The position numbers were made by a program, and so were the translations under genes. This document shows, one piece after another, positions 7,595 to 18,531 of a DNA stretch of 64,000 nt. The notes beneath the pieces are model-generated. The model was not told where the DNA came from, ran no database searches, and worked only from the letters and a program-made list of their open reading frames with translations. The stretch's first letter is position 1, and each line of letters starts with the position of its first letter. This DNA comes from Paraglaciecola psychrophila 170 (GTDB taxonomy: Bacteria; Pseudomonadota; Gammaproteobacteria; Enterobacterales; Alteromonadaceae), in the NCBI RefSeq assembly GCF_000347635.1, contig NC_020514.1, positions 5,208,001 through 5,272,000 of the forward strand, written 5' to 3'.

Positions 7595-9922
7595 TTATTT
7601 TTTTGCTTTGGCAAAAGCATCAGCAAAAGCGTTGCCCATCATTTGGTTTGACTGTTTAGGTTGAGTCTGCAGTTGATTAGTTTTAGCCGGTCGGGTATGG
7701 GGGTTTTTGTCTGAGTTGTGTTTTTGCCCTGATGGTTTTGGCGCTTGATTAGGCGTGTCGCCCATTCGCATAGTGAAGGACACACGTTTTCTATCAACAT
7801 CTACTTCCATCACTTTTACTTTGACAATATCGCCTGTTTTTACAATATCCCTGGGGTCAGAAATAAATTTGTCGGTCATGGCGCTGATGTGTACCAGCCC
7901 ATCCTGATGTACACCTACATCGACAAAAGCCCCAAAGTTTGCAACGTTACTCACGACACCTTCTAAAATCATACCTACTTTTAAGTCTTTCAAAGATTGA
8001 ACATCATCTTTAAAGTTGGCTGTTTTAAATTCTGGGCGAGGATCGCGACCGGGTTTATCAAGCTCGCTAATAATGTCTGTCACTGTGGGTAAGCCAAACT
8101 GGTCAGTCACAAAGTCTTCAGGCTTAAGTTTTTTCAGTATTTCGGTATTACCGACTATGTCGTTCATCGCAATACAAGCATGTGCGACAATCGAGTTAAC
8201 CACTGGATAGGCTTCGGGGTGTACCGCTGATGCATCTAGAGGGTCATCTCCGCCCATGATTCTTAAAAAACCTGCCGCCTGCTCATAGGCTTTTGGCCCT
8301 AGGCGTTCAACATCAAGCAAGGCCTTACGGCGCTTAAAGGCCCCATGCAGGTCACGAAAACTAACGATGTTATTCGCCAAAGTACGATTCAGACCCGATA
8401 CATGACTCAGTAAAGCACCTGACGCGGTGTTGATATCCACGCCGACTGCATTCACACAGTCTTCAATCACTGTACTCAGTGATTTACCTAAGTTGCTCTG
8501 GCTAACGTCGTGTTGGTATTGGCCTACGCCGATAGCTTTGGGTTCAATTTTGACTAATTCTGCTAGTGGATCTTGTAAACGCCTTGCGATAGATACTGCA
8601 CCACGTAATGAAACATCCATATTGGGCAGTTCATTTGAAGCAAGTTCTGAAGCAGAATAAACAGAGGCTCCCGCTTCACTGACAATAATTTTAGTCACTG
8701 ACAATTCGGGATTGGCTTTGATCATTTCAGCTGTAAGTTTATCGGTTTCTCTTGAGCCAGTACCATTACCAATACTGATAAGTTGTACCTTATATTGCTT
8801 ACATAAAGTAGCCAGGGTGCGAAGCGATTTATCCCACTGATTCTGTGGCACATGAGGAAAAATAGTAGACGCAGCTAATACTTTCCCAGTTGAGTCTACA
8901 ATCGCTATTTTGACACCTGTGCGTAAACCTGGATCTAAGCCCATAGTGACTTTGGGGCCAGCCGGCGCCGCCATTAATAGATCATTTAGATTCTTGGCAA
9001 ATACATTAATAGCATCTTGTTCGGCTTGCTCACGGACTGCACCAAATAATTCATTTTCCATATGTAAAAGTGTTTTGACTCGCCATGTCCATTGCACCAC
9101 TGTGGCTAACCAAGCGTCTGCTGGTCTGTTGGCAAATTTAATATTGAAGTGCTCAGCGATAATTTGTTCACAATATGAGCTTTTATCGCCTTCATCCTTC
9201 TCTGGGTCAGCATCTAGACTGACTTGCAAAAACTTTTCATTCCTGCCTCTGAACATTGCAAGCGACCGATGTGAAGGCACTTTTTTCAATAGTTCGGTAT
9301 GTGAAAAGTAATCTTTGTACTTACTGCCTTCGGATTCTTTACCGACAATGACTTGGCTTTTTATATGGGCATGTTTGTTTAAATACTGACGTACCTTTTG
9401 CAACAATTTTGCATCTTCAGCAAATCGCTCCATTAAAATATACTTTGCGCCATCTAAAGCTGTTTTCGTATCGGGTATATCAGCATTTTCTGTTACAAAT
9501 GCTTGAGCTTCAGACTCAGGAGTGAGTTGTGGGTTATGAAACAATGCATTGGCTAAAGGTTCAAGTCCCAACTCAATAGCAATTTGCCCTTTGGTGCGAC
9601 GTTTTGGTTTGAACGGTAGGTATATATCCTCTAATTCAGTTTTGTTTTCTGCATCAAACAAACTTGCCTTCAATTGAGGGGTCATTTTTTGTTGCTCTTC
9701 GATCGACCTGATAATGACTTTTCGTCGGTCTTCTAAATCACGCAAGTAAGTTAAGCGTTGTTCTAACTTTCTCAGGGCTATGTCGTCGAGACCGTTAGTG
9801 GCTTCTTTTCGATAACGAGCAATAAAAGGCACAGTTGACCCTTCATCCAGCAATTTTACCGCAGCTTGAACCTGTTGCGCTTGAACTTGTAACTCATGCG
9901 CAATTTTTTCTACTATCATCAT
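7595..9922 (-). CDS. tex: Tex family transcription accessory / RNA-binding protein
   Basis: A 775-residue cytoplasmic protein of the Tex (YhgF) family, which binds nucleic acid and affects transcription. The order is standard: N-terminal helical domain, YqgF/RNase H-like domain ([19 protein letters not shown] near residue 325), tandem helix-hairpin-helix region ([19 protein letters not shown] near 490), and a C-terminal S1 domain ([22 protein letters not shown] near 645). The C-terminal tail is basic and Gln/Asn-rich. The frame starts [11 protein letters not shown]; either Met could be used. In enterics greB is adjacent; here greB is 20 kb away. Confidence 0.96.
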   Translation of the reverse strand: MMIVEKIAHELQVQAQQVQAAVKLLDEGSTVPFIARYRKEATNGLDDIALRKLEQRLTYLRDLEDRRKVIIRSIEEQQKMTPQLKASLFDAENKTELEDIYLPFKPKRRTKGQIAIELGLEPLANALFHNPQLTPESEAQAFVTENADIPDTKTALDGAKYILMERFAEDAKLLQKVRQYLNKHAHIKSQVIVGKESEGSKYKDYFSHTELLKKVPSHRSLAMFRGRNEKFLQVSLDADPEKDEGDKSSYCEQIIAEHFNIKFANRPADAWLATVVQWTWRVKTLLHMENELFGAVREQAEQDAINVFAKNLNDLLMAAPAGPKVTMGLDPGLRTGVKIAIVDSTGKVLAASTIFPHVPQNQWDKSLRTLATLCKQYKVQLISIGNGTGSRETDKLTAEMIKANPELSVTKIIVSEAGASVYSASELASNELPNMDVSLRGAVSIARRLQDPLAELVKIEPKAIGVGQYQHDVSQSNLGKSLSTVIEDCVNAVGVDINTASGALLSHVSGLNRTLANNIVSFRDLHGAFKRRKALLDVERLGPKAYEQAAGFLRIMGGDDPLDASAVHPEAYPVVNSIVAHACIAMNDIVGNTEILKKLKPEDFVTDQFGLPTVTDIISELDKPGRDPRPEFKTANFKDDVQSLKDLKVGMILEGVVSNVANFGAFVDVGVHQDGLVHISAMTDKFISDPRDIVKTGDIVKVKVMEVDVDRKRVSFTMRMGDTPNQAPKPSGQKHNSDKNPHTRPAKTNQLQTQPKQSNQMMGNAFADAFAKAKK

Positions 9923-10050
9923 CGAAGACCCTGTTTGTCATTCATTTCAATCTAGGCACGTTATAGGGGTGTGAGAGATAAATTACCAGTGATAGATGAA
10001 TAAAAATGGCAATATTTAGCGGATCATAAGTTTAATCCACTATTAAAATG

Positions 10051-10082
10051 GAAAAAGGCAGGGAAACCCAAGTTTTCCTGCC
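10051..10082 (-). terminator. Rho-independent terminator after the rimK operon
   Basis: Read on the minus strand, GGCAGGAAAA pairs with TTTCCCTGCC (one G-U pair) around a six-base loop and is followed by TTTTT. It lies about 32 bases after the stop of the aspartoacylase-like gene, at the end of the rimK transcript. Confidence 0.85.
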
Positions 10083-10114
10083 TGAACATTGATTATTCAG
10101 ATAGTCTGCATCTG

Positions 10115-11149
10115 CTAATCTTCCAGAGACGCTTCCTCTAATTTTTTAGCCATATCGTCATTCATCATATCTATGTTAGTGGCCACTTCATCTGGTGCTT
10201 CGAAGTTTGCAACATGAAACATCGCATCACCTTCTTGTACCAAAGGAATATTCTGCTTGCCAATGATAATCCCGGCTTTAGGTGCTGATACAATTTCAAT
10301 AAAGCTGCCTGTTGGGCTGCATATCTGAGCTAAGGCATCGCCTTTTTCTACATGATCACCCAATTGTTTTTTATCTAATACCATACCGCTGGCTGTAGCT
10401 CGCACCCAAGCGCTATTGTTGGCAACAAAAGGCAATGTTTTCTTCTTTTTACTGGTTCGGCGTCTGACCATACCCAGTTGTGACATAACATTGAAAATGC
10501 CCCTTAATCCAACCCGAATCGCCACTTCATCGAATCGAAGTGCTTCTCCCGCTTCATAAAGAAGAATTTTAGTGCCATTTTCTGACGCAGATTGTCGTAA
10601 TGAACCGTCTCGCAAGTCTGAATTGAGTAACACCGGTACACCAAAAGCGTGAGCTAGGGATAAAGTTTCTTCATCCTTAAGGTTCGCTCTGATTTGTGGC
10701 AAATTACCGCGATTAATAGCACCTGTGTGTAGGTCAATTCCGTATTCACATTTACTCGCTACTTCTGTTAAAAACAGATGGGCAAGTCGACCAGCCAGTG
10801 AGCCTTTTGCCGAGCCCGGGAAACATCTATTTAAGTCGCGTCTGTCTGGCATATATCGACTTTGATTTAGCATCCCATAAACGTTAACTATGGGCACAGC
10901 AATGAGCGTGCCTCTTGATAATTTAAGCGACTTTGAAATGAGCAAACGGCGGATAATTTCAATCCCATTTAACTCATCGCCATGAATTGCAGCGCTGACG
11001 AAAAGTGTCGGACCTGGCTTTTTAGCGCGTATTACATCGACAGAGACTGACATCTGAGAGTCTGTATATAACTTTGCCACAGGGAGTTCGAGTTGCACTC
11101 TTTCCCCTAAGCCAATTTTGTTTCCAGCAATAGAAAAAGTATCCGCCAC
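10115..11149 (-). CDS. Succinylglutamate desuccinylase/aspartoacylase family protein
   Basis: A 344-residue M14-like zinc amidohydrolase. The zinc motif HGDELNG (HxxE) occurs near residue 55, RDLNRCFPG near 100, and the third His in YGIDLHTG near 140. A C-terminal biotinyl-lipoyl-like barrel (ASGMVLDKKQLGDHVEKGDALA) follows. Family members cleave N-acyl amino acids. It starts 29 bases after rimK and shares its terminator, so they form an operon; similar genes sit beside rimK in many marine bacteria. One inference is that it acts on glutamate-type amide bonds made by RimK, but no residue here proves that. Confidence 0.87.
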   Translation of the reverse strand: MADTFSIAGNKIGLGERVQLELPVAKLYTDSQMSVSVDVIRAKKPGPTLFVSAAIHGDELNGIEIIRRLLISKSLKLSRGTLIAVPIVNVYGMLNQSRYMPDRRDLNRCFPGSAKGSLAGRLAHLFLTEVASKCEYGIDLHTGAINRGNLPQIRANLKDEETLSLAHAFGVPVLLNSDLRDGSLRQSASENGTKILLYEAGEALRFDEVAIRVGLRGIFNVMSQLGMVRRRTSKKKKTLPFVANNSAWVRATASGMVLDKKQLGDHVEKGDALAQICSPTGSFIEIVSAPKAGIIIGKQNIPLVQEGDAMFHVANFEAPDEVATNIDMMNDDMAKKLEEASLED

Positions 11150-11178
11150 AGACTTAGCCCTTACCTTGGGTGCGATTT

Positions 11179-12060
11179 TTATGAGGTTTTTGCATACTTT
11201 TCAATATGCTTGAAAATCAACGTGGCGACGTCTTTTTTAGTCGCAGCTTCGATGCCTTCTAAGCCTGGTGATGAATTGACTTCCATCACAACTGGACCAC
11301 GTTCGGCACGAAGTAAATCAACACCACATACGTTTAGTCCCATGATATTTGCCGCCGAAACCGCTGTTGCTCTTTCTTCTGGTGTAAGCTTTATCAAAAC
11401 TGCCGAACCACCTCGGTGAAGGTTTGATCTAAATTCACCTTCAGCACCTTGACGTTTCATCGCTGCCACAACGCGGTCGCCTACAACGAAACAGCGGATA
11501 TCCGCACCACCAGCTTCTTTGATAAATTCTTGTATCAAGATATCAGCATTTAAACCCATAAATGCTTCAACAATTGCTTCTGCTGTTTTGGTTGTTTCAG
11601 CAAGCACCACACCTATGCCTTGAGTACCTTCAAGTAGTTTAATAACACAAGGTGCACCACCCACGTTTTTAATCAAATCTTTAATATTGTCAGGACGGTT
11701 AGCAAACCCCGTTCTTGGCAGGCCTATACCTTTTCTTGATAATAATTGCATGGAACGCAACTTATCTCTAGAACGGCTAATCGCAACAGATTCATTAACG
11801 CAAAAAGCTCCGGTCATTTCAAACTGACGAACCACAGCCGTACCATAAAATGAAATAGAGGCGCCAATTCGCGGTATCACTGCATCATATTGTGGAAGCT
11901 CTGCGCCTTTATAACGAACCACAGGCCTGTTACTCGTGATATCCATGTAACAGTGCAGAGTATCGATAATGTCAACTTCATGGCCAAGGGCTTCACCGGC
12001 TTCTTTCAAACGGCGAGTAGAATATAATTTTTTATTTCTGGATAAGATTGCTACTTTCAT
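11179..12060 (-). CDS. rimK: RimK, ribosomal protein S6 glutamate ligase
   Basis: A 293-residue ATP-grasp enzyme (E. coli RimK about 300 aa) that adds glutamates to the C-terminus of ribosomal protein S6 and can make poly-alpha-glutamate. Diagnostic segments are [18 protein letters not shown] at the start, [29 protein letters not shown], the ATP-grasp loop [31 protein letters not shown] and the metal site [14 protein letters not shown]. It is the first gene of the operon with the aspartoacylase-like gene. The AT-rich 420 bases upstream hold its promoter region. Confidence 0.95.
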   Translation of the reverse strand: MKVAILSRNKKLYSTRRLKEAGEALGHEVDIIDTLHCYMDITSNRPVVRYKGAELPQYDAVIPRIGASISFYGTAVVRQFEMTGAFCVNESVAISRSRDKLRSMQLLSRKGIGLPRTGFANRPDNIKDLIKNVGGAPCVIKLLEGTQGIGVVLAETTKTAEAIVEAFMGLNADILIQEFIKEAGGADIRCFVVGDRVVAAMKRQGAEGEFRSNLHRGGSAVLIKLTPEERATAVSAANIMGLNVCGVDLLRAERGPVVMEVNSSPGLEGIEAATKKDVATLIFKHIEKYAKTS

Positions 12061-12483
12061 TTCGATTGCCTTTTTTTATAAATAACAGGTTCATAGACTA
12101 GCTTGTTAATTAAATAGTCACAAAATAATAAAAATATTTTAGCTAATATGGAACATAAAATGCTTGTTATTTTTTAAGTATTTAAATTTTACGCCATTGT
12201 GACTTTTAGATGTTTCTACACGTCATATGTGGGTTGTAGATCTGTTCTAAATGTATGAAAACAGGAATTATATTCAAACAATTGTTGTTAAAAATGGTAG
12301 ATATCTGTCAAAATTAGCCTCTAGTTTGAGTGAAAGTTAATGTGTAATTATAAATGCTAATTTTCCTGCAAAACACAATATCGGGACTTCTAAACTTAAC
12401 ATACTTAATTCGCATCAGTTTTTGGAATTATGAATACCAGAAGATAATTATTTGTCAAAACGTTTCTTCTCTTATTAATATTT
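12061..12483. other. AT-rich intergenic region upstream of rimK
   Basis: About 420 bases with no convincing gene on either strand. It must hold the rimK promoter (minus strand) and perhaps the dead promoter of the broken transporter gene to the right. I see no clear operator or hairpin. Confidence 0.5.
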
Positions 12484-13942
12484 ATGTTGAATCATCATCC
12501 TTAGTGCCATGGATTATTTTATTGGCTCCAATGTTGTTTGCCGGAGTATTATTTTTTATCTAGGCATAAACGTGTTTTCATCGCCTGTGCCCCAATGTGC
12601 GCTTTACCGGCCATTTATTTCGCATTTACAGGCATTGATTATGCCTCTTCTTCATCATTTTTGTTTTTCAGTAACGAATTATTACTCGATAAAACAATCC
12701 CGCTATTCTTAATGTTGGCCGGTGTTTTGTAGTTTTTAGCTAGCCTATATGCTCAATTTTATATGGCTAAAGATCCTAAACAATCAATCTTTACGATCTT
12801 TATGTTATTGGCGATGTCTGGATGTTTTGGTTTGACACTGAGCCAAGACCCATACGGTTTTATTACTTTCTTTACCTTAATGAGCTTGTCTTCTTTTGTG
12901 CTGGTTATTCATCAACTTTCTGAAGAAGCTAGAGAGGCCGCTCGTAGCTATATTCATTGGGTCATTATCGGTGAAGTGCTGCTATTTAGTGGATTCTGTT
13001 TATACCAATGGCACGCAGGGTTTGCTCTTAATAGTAAACTAGCCTGGATCACTAGTCTCATTGTGGTGCTTGGCTTTGGCTCTAAAGTGGGGTTGTTCGG
13101 TATGCACTGGTGGTTACCCAAAGCACACCCTGTGGCGCCTGTTCCCGCAAGCGCGATATTGAGTGGCTTTATGGTAAAAGCGGGCGTCATTGGTTGGCTC
13201 CGATTTGTGCCACACAGTGCTGAGCCTGTTGAGATAATCGGTTGCTTGTTATTAGGATTGGGGGTTGTTGGTACCTTTTCAGGCGCAATCAAAGGGGTGT
13301 TTCAACACAACCCTAAAGTAGTGCTTGCGTACTCAACCGTCAGTCAAATGGGTATTTTGACTATGGCATTTGGCGCCACTTTTACATTACCAGACAATCG
13401 AGATGCTATTATTACCGTTATGATTTTGTACTGCACTCATCATGGATTAGCTAAAAGCGCCTTATTTTTTAGTATCGGTATATCTCCATTTTGACACTAA
13501 AATCTCAGGCACGATATTTTGCATTTTTTGTGATAACCATACCTGCATTGGCATTAGTTGGTATGCCATTCTTAAGTGGATGTTACGCAAAACTGTTGTT
13601 GAAAGAGCAACTAATCGGAATGCCACTTCTACCCACATTAATAAGTATTAGTAGTCTTTTTACGGGGGTATTATTGACTAAATATGCAGAAAATATGTGA
13701 ATAAAGCCTGTAACGTGGCTCTAAAAAGAGCCACAGGTTTAAATATTATAGGAACGTATTTTTCATCACTAATGATGAGCGTGAGCAGAATAATGGCAAC
13801 CACAGCCCAGAGAAAACAATATTTCTATACTAAATTCATCATATTAACTATCAATCGGATATCTACTGCCAATTCTGCTCATTTGTCAGTCGTGGTTTTA
13901 ACGGTGCTCTCATTGGTCTTTGTAGCTTTGATAGTTGTTTAA
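12484..13942 (+). pseudogene. Broken proton-translocating transporter subunit (NuoL/M/N-MrpA/D family)
   Basis: Pieces in different frames join into one polytopic protein. LVPWIILLAPMLFAG shifts frame at a T run near 12550 and continues SRHKRVFIACAPM to LAGVL, where an in-frame TAG (12730-12732) interrupts. Reading on gives LASLYAQFYMAKDPKQ and then a long intact stretch with the family signature HWWLPKAHPVAPVPASAILSG and VLAYSTVSQMG. At 13494 the frame stops; an apparent deletion and shift leads to ITIPALALVGMPFLSG ending at 13700, with a hydrophobic tail to 13942. Complex-I-like antiporter subunits move protons or Na+ across the inner membrane. At least three lesions make the gene non-functional. 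SulP lies convergently next to it. Confidence 0.85.
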
Positions 13943-14006
13943 TAGCTATTGAATTAAGACACTGATGGAGCACTTGGGAAATTAATAGAAGGTAGAAGTT
14001 GAGCCT

Positions 14007-15710
14007 TTAAATCGTTGGTTTCTCTTCATCTGTGACTTGTTTACTTTGGTTTATTCTTAACGCTAAGTACAAGTCAGAATGCACATAAATACCATCGCTA
14101 CCTGACTTAATATCTGCTTTTTCGAACCACGCAAGTAACTGTCGTTTTCTACCGGCGAGTTCAAGACGTACTCCGCGCTTTCTAAATATAGTATTCAAAT
14201 CATCCAGCATTGCCATAACACTTAAATCTAAATGAGTGAAACACGGAACCGCATCAATTATTACACACTGAATATCATCTTTATGTCTGGCATATTGCTC
14301 TAATAATCTTCGCTTAAAATAACTAGAGTTAAAGTAGGTTAACGGCGAATTAAAGCGATAAATAAAAATACCGTCTATCGATTTTGCCTTATCACTGGTA
14401 TCTAGACTTCTGACTACACCATTTATATCAACACCCAATATATGGTCGGTTGGACGCATTACTGTGCGAATAAATTGGAACAAACCGAGTAGTACCGCAA
14501 GTGTTATGCCTGGAATAACACCGATAAACAGCACTGCAAATAATGTGATCAGGGTTAAGTAAAATGCTTGTTTATCTTTCTGTCTTAATTTCCAAACCGC
14601 TTTCAAATCTAAAAGGTGAACCGAAGCAATTATTAACACTACACCCAATGCGGCACTGGGAATAAACTCAAGTGGCGCAGTTAAACAAATGGCAATTATG
14701 GCAATGATAATAGCCGCTATAATAGAGACTAGCTGTGTTTTACCACCATTCGCATCATTCACTGCCGTTCGGGAGTCTGCGCCACTCACCGCAAAGCCCT
14801 GTGATAAAGCGGATGCAAAATTTGCCATGCCCAAGGCCATAAACTCTTTATCAGCATCAATATCATAGCCATTTTTTGAAGCAAAACTGCGGGCGGTAAG
14901 CATCATGCTCACAAAGCTCACGATCGCTAAGTTAAGCGCAGGCATTACAAGTTCGCGAATGATGCCCACATTAAAGTCAGGTGCTTGAAACAAGGGTAAT
15001 CCACCATCCACAATTCCAATGGTTTTTATGTCGAGTTGTTCTAAATTTAAAAGCCAAACTAACGCCGCACCAAAAGCAATGGCGAACATAGATGCGGGCC
15101 AAGTGGGTTTAAGGCGTTTCATACCAAAATAAATACTTACGGTAAGCAAGGCCATTAATATGGTTGGAACATGAGCTTGTGATAGATATGTTGGCACACC
15201 TCCTAAACGTTCGATCAAGTACTTTTCATCAAACGTAAAGCCAAGCACTTTAGAAAACTGACCTACAATAATAGTGATCGCGACGCCGTTTAATAGGCCC
15301 ATTAAGATAGGTTTGGATAAAAAATCAGCCAGAACGCCCAGCTTAAATCGACTGGCAATGATGCACCAAAAACCGGTCATGGCCGTCATTGTTATGACTA
15401 ACTGCCAATGCTTAATGCTATCACCTGCTGCTAAAGGTGTTACCACCGCAGCAATAACTGCGCAGGTCGCAGCATCGGGTCCCACAATCAACTGTTTAGA
15501 GGTACCAAATAAAGCGTATACCATCATTGGTAATATGCAGGAGTAAAGCCCTACGGCAGCATTAACACCAGTCAGTTGGGCATAAGCGATAGCCACAGGT
15601 AAAGCTACTGCGGCGACTGACAATGCTGCTTTAGCATCATCCGCAAGCCATTTACGCTCATAATTAAACAATATGTTCAAACCAGGCATGACATCATACA
15701 AACGTGACAA
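14007..15710 (-). CDS. SulP family anion permease with STAS domain
   Basis: A 567-residue inner-membrane transporter of the SulP family (sulfate, bicarbonate or other anions). The N-terminal half shows the family pattern (AVALPVAIAYAQLTGVNAAVGLYS, FGTSKQLIVGPDAATCAVIA), about 10-12 hydrophobic segments, and SQGFAVSGADSRTAVND near residue 310. A cytoplasmic STAS domain (SPLTYFNSSYFKRRLLEQ, VIIDAVPCFTHLDLSVMAML) fills about 450-555. Its substrate cannot be read from sequence; bicarbonate is possible given the ruined proton-antiporter-like neighbour, but this is speculation. The gene is intact. Confidence 0.9.
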   Translation of the reverse strand: MSRLYDVMPGLNILFNYERKWLADDAKAALSVAAVALPVAIAYAQLTGVNAAVGLYSCILPMMVYALFGTSKQLIVGPDAATCAVIAAVVTPLAAGDSIKHWQLVITMTAMTGFWCIIASRFKLGVLADFLSKPILMGLLNGVAITIIVGQFSKVLGFTFDEKYLIERLGGVPTYLSQAHVPTILMALLTVSIYFGMKRLKPTWPASMFAIAFGAALVWLLNLEQLDIKTIGIVDGGLPLFQAPDFNVGIIRELVMPALNLAIVSFVSMMLTARSFASKNGYDIDADKEFMALGMANFASALSQGFAVSGADSRTAVNDANGGKTQLVSIIAAIIIAIIAICLTAPLEFIPSAALGVVLIIASVHLLDLKAVWKLRQKDKQAFYLTLITLFAVLFIGVIPGITLAVLLGLFQFIRTVMRPTDHILGVDINGVVRSLDTSDKAKSIDGIFIYRFNSPLTYFNSSYFKRRLLEQYARHKDDIQCVIIDAVPCFTHLDLSVMAMLDDLNTIFRKRGVRLELAGRKRQLLAWFEKADIKSGSDGIYVHSDLYLALRINQSKQVTDEEKPTI

Positions 15711-15798
15711 AACAGTGGTTTCCTTGCTAGAAATATAGTCTAGTGGTGGCAGGATTATTTCACATTAAAAAATAAGTAATTTTATTTTCTAATTCATT

Positions 15799-16425
15799 CT
15801 AAGGGACTTTATTTGTTTTGATAACAGTAGATGGCACTTTTGTTTTTTGACCTGCTTTGAACCCTGAAGCATTACCACCAGTGAGGGCTATTCTCATCGC
15901 CGTTTCAACATCAATATCCAAAGGGGAAACTTGGTCGCTATCGATATATAGCGTATAGCCACCTATTTGATAACTTAATGGTATGTATACACCTATCTTT
16001 TTCTCATCCTTAAATAATTCTTTTGCACCTTCGTGGCTCGTGACAAAGCCTATTAGATGAATACTCTCGGTTATCTTAACCGATACCACGCTTTGTATTT
16101 TTTGCTGTTTCCCTAAATTGATTAAATTAACGGCGTCTTGAATGGCTCCATATATTGTTTTGATAAGAGGGATTCGTTCAAATACTTTTCCGCTCCAACC
16201 TATGAAAAGTTCGACAATATAAACGTTGACTGCAATCCCAACTATCAATAATACCAAAAGGCCGGCAAACAAGCCCATTCCAGGAAAATAAATAGAGGCA
16301 GGAATAAGCGGGGTTAATCCTGTTTCAATTGCTGTCACCAACCACACCAGAAAATAGAGTGTCAGTGATATTGGCAGCAGAGCAAGTAAGCCCTGAGCCA
16401 TTAAAAGAGCAATTTTCTTCAACAT
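15799..16425 (-). CDS. DUF502 family membrane protein
   Basis: A 208-residue protein with two N-terminal membrane segments (MAQGLLALLPISLTLYFLVWLV and FPGMGLFAGLLVLLIVGIAVNVYIVE). The conserved motif RIPLIKTIYGAIQDAVNLI follows, then a soluble domain with VSVKITESIHLIGFVTS and the Y-x-PLSYQIGGYTLYI segment, typical of DUF502. Its function is unknown. It follows the DUF21 gene by 39 bases on the same strand, so the two are probably co-transcribed. Confidence 0.85.
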   Translation of the reverse strand: MLKKIALLMAQGLLALLPISLTLYFLVWLVTAIETGLTPLIPASIYFPGMGLFAGLLVLLIVGIAVNVYIVELFIGWSGKVFERIPLIKTIYGAIQDAVNLINLGKQQKIQSVVSVKITESIHLIGFVTSHEGAKELFKDEKKIGVYIPLSYQIGGYTLYIDSDQVSPLDIDVETAMRIALTGGNASGFKAGQKTKVPSTVIKTNKVP

Positions 16426-16464
16426 TTATTTTCCTTTTTCGCCATCATCGTAAAATGGAACAGT

Positions 16465-17506
16465 CTAACTTTGCGAGGCATGTTGCTCTTGTCCTATACC
16501 TTTTAATAAGCGACCGAGTATATCTGCACCGGTAATAACGCGATGCGGTAAATCGGTCCACACCACTATCACATCGGTATGCAACACTTCGTCTGAGGTG
16601 GGCTCTTCATCGTGTACTGATTTCATTTTTTTTAATGCTTCTCCCAAAGTGCATTTCGGATCCCGAATAATAATAGGCCTATGGCAAAATAAGTAGGGAT
16701 CTGTCACCTCATTTTCTAGGGTTGTTGAGCGCACAAACCCATCTGCATCAAGCATTAATAAGGGCTCATTTTCTTCGCTTTGAATCAATACCCATTTATG
16801 GCCAGAGTGATTCACTGCTCGAATGAAATCTTTAAATTCTGAGGTGCCGTTGCTGGGTAATATTGGAAAATCTAATTTGCTCGGCATAGTTATAATACTA
16901 TCAGGATCAAGTAGTTCTCCTTCCTCAAATACTGTGATGTTTTCTACCTGTAAAAAATTGAGGGCTCCTCGACCTTGAACATGCGCCATATCGGTATCGT
17001 CGGAATCGATATGTGCTTTGATAATCGCTGCCAGTTGTTTCTCTCTATAGTAGGTAATACCTTCTTTACCTAACCATCCATCCAAGATTAATGCGGTTAA
17101 CTTGGCAACGGGGAATAGTAAAATTTGATAAAACTTAATAATGGGTGTCAACTTTGCAGCAACCAGTAACGCGTTTCGAGAGAAATAGGCTTGTGGGAAA
17201 ATTTCACCTAAAAATGTAATTGCGATAGTTGAAAATAAGAACGCAGAAAGACCCGTAAGCACCGAACCCGACAAAATCGTTAACATTACATTGATTGACA
17301 CATTTCCCCAGAGTACGGTCGAAAGCAAAAAATTAGAGTCTTCGCGCATCGACAGGATCACAATAGCATTTTTTGTTATTTTGTTTTGCTTCTACCTCTA
17401 ATTGCAATCGACTTAAGCTGAAAAATGCCAGATTTAACCCAGAAAAAATAGCTGATTGCGTGATACAAAACGCGATGCCTATCCAGGCTAAGATGTCATA
17501 TGTCAT
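16465..17506 (-). pseudogene. DUF21/CNNM-type membrane protein, frameshifted at an A6 run
   Basis: The gene starts at ATG 17506 with MTYDILAWIGIAFCITQSAIFSGLNLAFFSLSRLQLEVEAK, a typical DUF21 N-terminus. At the run of six A (T6 at 17369-17374 on the plus strand) the frame goes to a stop. One base fewer would continue into NAIVILSMREDSNFLLSTVLWGNVSINVMLT and the remaining 298 residues, which include further membrane segments (IAITFLGEIFPQAYFSRN) and a CBS-pair-like cytoplasmic region. CNNM/CorC relatives are linked to Mg2+ or Co2+ transport. The single-base defect in a homopolymer may be true decay, slippage or assembly error; everything else looks intact. Confidence 0.85.
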
Positions 17507-17801
17507 GTGATTTTCTCTATCAATAATTAAAGTGAAATAGGGGCGTGATCTGAAGTGTGTAAAGTAGTCACATTATAATAACCCACGATTTAAAATTAGA
17601 CACAGGGTTAGTGATAAAAGTCACATGCAGGCAGGTATTCTGTGGTTAATTCCATTTATTTCTGGCTATTTGTTTTAAATCGTTTAAAACAAATATTCCC
17701 AAAACGAATAGTTCAAAAAGTGGAGTTTGATGTGACCAACTTTGACAAAAATGCGTCTAAAATAATAGACTTAAAATGAATCTTGCTAAAGGAAACTGAG
17801 A

Positions 17802-18531
17802 ATGACCACTCAAACTGCTTTGTCTACAAACTACGAGCAATTAAATTCTTATTTGGTTTACATGTTCCGAAACTGATTGGTGCACTATTTCTTATTTTAT
17901 TAGGGTGGTTAATTACTTGGGTATTTAGCAAGTTAACGCTGACGTCTGTTATGTTCATTAGCCGAATGTGGCAAAAAGTTGTTAGAGAAGTCGCAGTGAA
18001 GGGAGTCGATGAAATTAAAGCGTCTCATGCCGCCGTCATTAGTAAAAAAGCTTTTTGGGTGGTGATGCTGGTTTTTTGCAGCGGCAACGTCTAGTTTAGG
18101 GCTAGATTTTCTCTTCATGGTTCAATGCATTGTTAGGTTATGTGGCACCGCTTTTATTTTGATTACTGGTTCTCTCTTGGGCAATATTGTGGGGGTGATA
18201 GCGAGAGTGCTGATGAAGTTTCAGTGCTTAGTCAATCTGAATCATTAGGGAGTATAGCCAGAATTTCTATATTCTTCGTTGCCCTAGTCGTCGGTATCGA
18301 ACTGCGTAGTATCAATATTCAATACCACGTTTAATATAGTGATTGTGATAGTACTGTTATTTGCATTTGGCATAGGAAGCAATGCATTTTTGGCAAATAC
18401 TATTACCTCTAAACAGGCTAAAAGTCACTTTCGGTTTAATGAACATCTCTAAATGGCCGGAATAGAAGGAACCTTGATTAACATTACCTCAACCATGCTG
18501 TGATTAAAACTGATGAAGGGCGAGTGCTTAT
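17802..18531 (+). pseudogene. Degraded MscS-like mechanosensitive channel gene (5' part)
   Basis: From ATG 17802 (SD GGAAACTGAG) the frames combine to MTTQTALSTNYEQLN..., PKLIGALFLILLGWLITWVFSKL, then SHAAVISKKAFWVVMLVF, FILITGSLLGNIVGVIARVLM, ISIFFVALVVGIE and finally a stretch like the MscS pore/beta region (IGSNAFLANTI then GTLINITSTM and KTDEGRVLI). At least four frame changes are needed. At about 18531 the similarity switches abruptly to MgtE, so this is a deletion scar rather than simple point decay. The family call rests on the LANxI...IEGTxxxIT...EGRVLI pattern and on the local abundance of MscS genes. Confidence 0.65.

Noticed and set aside
8910..9311. 133-codon plus-strand open frame opposite tex
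   Set aside because: It is antisense to the well-conserved Tex sequence and has no SD or recognisable protein; it is a shadow frame.
12954..13292. 112-codon minus-strand frame
   Set aside because: It is antisense to the NuoL-like pseudogene, whose sense frame carries the family signature.
14007..15710. SulP plus broken NuoL-like gene as a DAB-type inorganic carbon pump
   Set aside because: No DabA-like gene is present and the antiporter subunit is dead; there is only a weak analogy, kept as a comment.
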